In this document: in pieces, positions 4,828 to 6,059 of the stretch
Position numbering within the stretch: the stretch's first letter is position 1
How the letters are laid out: every line of letters starts with the position of its first letter
Assembly: GCA_035642715.1 (NCBI GenBank)
Contig: DASQRW010000074.1
Span: 1 to 6,059 of the forward strand
Direction: 5' to 3'
Length of the DNA stretch: 6,059 nt
Source of the DNA: JAJNBK01 sp035642715
GTDB taxonomy: Archaea > Thermoproteota > Nitrososphaeria > Nitrososphaerales > Nitrososphaeraceae
Notes under the pieces: model-generated
The model's input: only the letters and a program-made list of their open reading frames with translations
What the model was told of the DNA's origin: nothing
Databases searched by the model: none
Position numbers and translations under genes: made by a program

Positions 4828-5155
4828 AGGAACCCGTCTTAACGTTCGTAATAGTAACTTGAAAACAACCTAATTCTTTCTAGGCCTAAAAAGTCTGTCA
4901 AAAACAATCACAAGCCCTTGGGCCCACGCCTATTCTAATCCTTAGTCGATTGAGTATATTGACTATTGTATAAACCAAGTAAATCTATTTTATTTCAGCC
5001 TTCGGATTCACTACATCAGTAACAAGACATTTATGTGAAAATACTTACAAATAAGAATGAGTTACATCGTCTCCAATAAATTAGAAAATCCAAATGCTGA
5101 AGCTTCGATCTGTAAAAGTTCTAGCAACAAGTGTTCTAATTACTAGTATTTTTAT
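4828..5155. other. Stretch of about 330 bp with no supported gene
   Basis: No convincing coding sequence, RNA gene or terminal repeat is visible here. A 29-residue ORF at 5057-5146 (+) is open but too short to call. The palindrome GGGCCC occurs at 4920-4925. The stretch may be degraded sequence between the two flanking remnants. Confidence 0.5.
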
Positions 5156-5284
5156 TTACCTTGAGTCAATATTAGATTTTCTAAAAGTATATTTAGGATC
5201 CGTAGCTGAATTCCCATATATGACAAATTCAAATCCTACTGAACCCTCCTGACCATAACTTTGAAGTCCTGATAAAATGTTACA
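5156..5284 (-). pseudogene. C-terminal remnant of an unrecognised protein
   Basis: On the minus strand the frame is open from 5284 to TAA 5156-5158 and reads NILSGLQSYGQEGSVGFEF, then VIYGNSATDPKYTFRKSNID and SR. It contains no start codon and meets a TAA just upstream at 5285-5287. In another frame immediately upstream, NYDFLSSHHNVTFYQ may be its continuation before a frameshift. The mix of aromatic, Gly and charged residues is protein-like, with no hydrophobic or low-complexity bias, and suggests the end of an extracellular or beta-rich protein. I do not recognise the family. Confidence 0.35.
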
Positions 5285-5346
5285 TTATGATGACTAGATA
5301 AGAAGTCATAATTTTGAATCAACAACAACCATTACAATAACGAACT

Positions 5347-5398
5347 AACCTCCGATGCCCCTGAGCCTCCAGAATATTAAATTACTGCCGCGGAGGTT
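5347..5398 (+). repeat. AACCTCCG/CGGAGGTT inverted repeat in module B
   Basis: AACCTCCG (5347-5354) and CGGAGGTT (5391-5398) are perfect 8-bp inverted copies with a 36-nt loop. An inner CCTCC (5366-5370) could instead pair with this GGAGG or with the one at 5409-5413. It occupies the same place as the CCTCCAG hairpin of module A, although the paired bases differ. Confidence 0.6.
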
Positions 5399-5632
5399 CG
5401 GATGTTATGGAGGTAACTTCCTGTATGTAGTGGTCTGACAGATTTTAAAATAATGAACTGTTACTTGAAAAGGCATAAAGCTTACTTTAGCATATTATCC
5501 TAATGATACATTGCAACATTCTATTAACCAATTACTCAAAGAAAGATAATTTCAAAAGAAATTTATGTCAATAATTAGTACATATAGATGACATTATTAT
5601 TACAGATTCTCTAAAATCAAATACCGTGCATT

Positions 5633-5711
5633 GGTAACAGTTTGAAACAGCTGATAACAGAGATAATTGAGAGATAACAATGATAATAAAACTGGTAACA
5701 GGTGGTAGCAA
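5633..5711 (+). repeat. Array of eight TAACAR-like hexamers phased at about 10 bp (module B)
   Basis: TAACAG, AAACAG, TAACAG, TAATTG, TAACAA, TAATAA, TAACAG and TAGCAA start at 5635, 5645, 5655, 5664, 5675, 5684, 5696 and 5706, giving spacings of 10, 10, 9, 11, 9, 12 and 10 bp. The series nearly matches that of module A. The array ends about 40 bp before the start codon at 5750. Confidence 0.6.
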
Positions 5712-5749
5712 GAGCTTTAAGCCTCTGTTGACTATAATCAGATATAAAG

Positions 5750-6059
5750 TTGTCAATATTAACAAGACAAGAAAGAGAAAGACTTGTACTAGAGCTTTAC
5801 AACCAAGGCAAGACTTTTCACGATATAGCTAGGGAAGTAAGAATATCTCCACGTGATATAGGGTTATTTTGAACAAGGTAATTAAAGAGAAGAGCGAAGG
5901 AATAAAACAACAAGATAATAATAATGATGGTAATGAAAACAAAGAACAACAGCAACATCTATCTTTAGCCACCCAAGCCTACAAGCTCTTTTCTGATAGA
6001 AAGACTCTGTTAGAAGTAGCTATCGCATTAAGCCTGACAGAGTCGGAAGCAACTAAATT
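5750..6059 (+). pseudogene. HTH plus coiled-coil archaeal paralog family protein, frameshifted, cut by right window edge
   Basis: From TTG 5750 the protein reads MSILTRQERERLVLELYNQG, then KTFHDIAREVRISPRDIG (residues 21-38), a Hin/resolvase-type helix-turn-helix. It then meets TGA at 5870-5872. One frame over, from 5863, it continues VILNKVIKEKSEGIKQQ, a polar Asn/Gln/Glu linker (DNNNDGNENKEQQQ), HLSLATQAYKLFSDRK and TLLEVAIALSLTESEATK to the window edge. Restoring one G in the GGG at 5861-5863 gives SPRDIGVILNKV, which is what I remember for this family. Full members are long, with a second HTH-like region followed by coiled coil; their function is unknown to me. The TTG start is chosen because it aligns with the ATG of the orphan copy at 3823. 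A longer leader module precedes it. The frameshift may be real or a homopolymer miscall. Confidence 0.72.

Larger units (their letters stand above)
5340..5749 (+). repeat. Leader module B, upstream of the HTH/coiled-coil gene
   Basis: This is the partner of module A at 3410-3850 and shares its blocks in the same order. It leads without interruption into the TTG start at 5750, the exact counterpart of the ATG at 3823 (both offset 1927 from their partner). From left to right it contains CCTCC/GGAGG inverted repeats, GGAGGTAACTTCC, an AT-rich conserved middle, the phased TAACAR array, and AGCTTTAAGC. A leader of about 400 bp is unusually long for these compact genomes, which suggests a regulatory function for the downstream gene family. 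Confidence 0.7.

Noticed and set aside
5057..5146. 29-residue plus-strand ORF (MSYIVSNKLENPNAEAS...)
   Set aside because: It is open and protein-like but too short, without a ribosome-binding site or recognised family.
5568..5765. Minus-strand hydrophobic ORF of 65 residues
   Set aside because: It is the complement of module B and the HTH gene start, is not conserved in module A, and its hydrophobicity follows from the TAACAR repeats read backwards.

Overview
The window most likely comes from an AT-rich soil ammonia-oxidising archaeon of the Nitrososphaera/Nitrosocosmicus group (Thaumarchaeota). The main pointer is the gene running off the right edge. Its N-terminus (LTRQERERLVLELYNQGKT, then REVRISPRDIG) is, from memory, that of a large helix-turn-helix plus coiled-coil paralog family of these archaea. 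Archaeal-style TATA boxes about 24-27 nt upstream of several start codons agree with this. The assignment rests on remembered families, not on a search.

Only one long gene is fully intact: a short-chain dehydrogenase/reductase at 2548-3261 (+). A small C2HC zinc-finger-like protein at 1707-1895 (-) also looks intact, and a 64-residue hypothetical protein at 744-938 (-) may be. Most of the rest is a graveyard of recognisable but broken genes: a small protein at 135-321 (+); a small protein at 440-666 (-) with its own promoter; an Ig-like exported protein tail at 976-1324 (-); an F420/FMN split-barrel oxidoreductase at 2094-2442 (+); a poly-gamma-glutamate hydrolase family protein at 3953-4587 (+), richer in G+C than its surroundings; a short HTH-like remnant at 4703-4827 (+); a remnant at 5156-5284 (-); and the right-edge HTH gene at 5750-6059 (+). 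Most breaks can be repaired by one base, often in a short homopolymer, so uncorrected sequencing error must be weighed against real decay.

The most unusual feature is a pair of diverged, roughly 410-440 bp leader modules at about 3410-3850 (A) and 5340-5749 (B). Each has CCTCC/GGAGG inverted repeats at its left end, a conserved middle, and then an array of TAACAR-like hexamers about 10 bp apart with nearly the same spacing series in both copies. Module B leads directly into the HTH/coiled-coil gene. Module A leads into only its first seven codons (MTKLTRQ) and then runs into the 5'-truncated hydrolase gene. Module A therefore looks like an orphaned leader of the HTH family left by a recombination or deletion.

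Layout: 1-130, end of a charged coiled-coil gene plus hairpin; 135-321, broken + gene; 440-1900, a run of minus-strand small genes and remnants; 1900-2094, divergent intergenic region with two tight hairpins; 2094-3261, broken oxidoreductase then the SDR; 3410-4650, module A and the hydrolase; 4700-5284, remnants; 5340-6059, module B and the HTH gene. I see no tRNA, rRNA, CRISPR array or insertion sequence.
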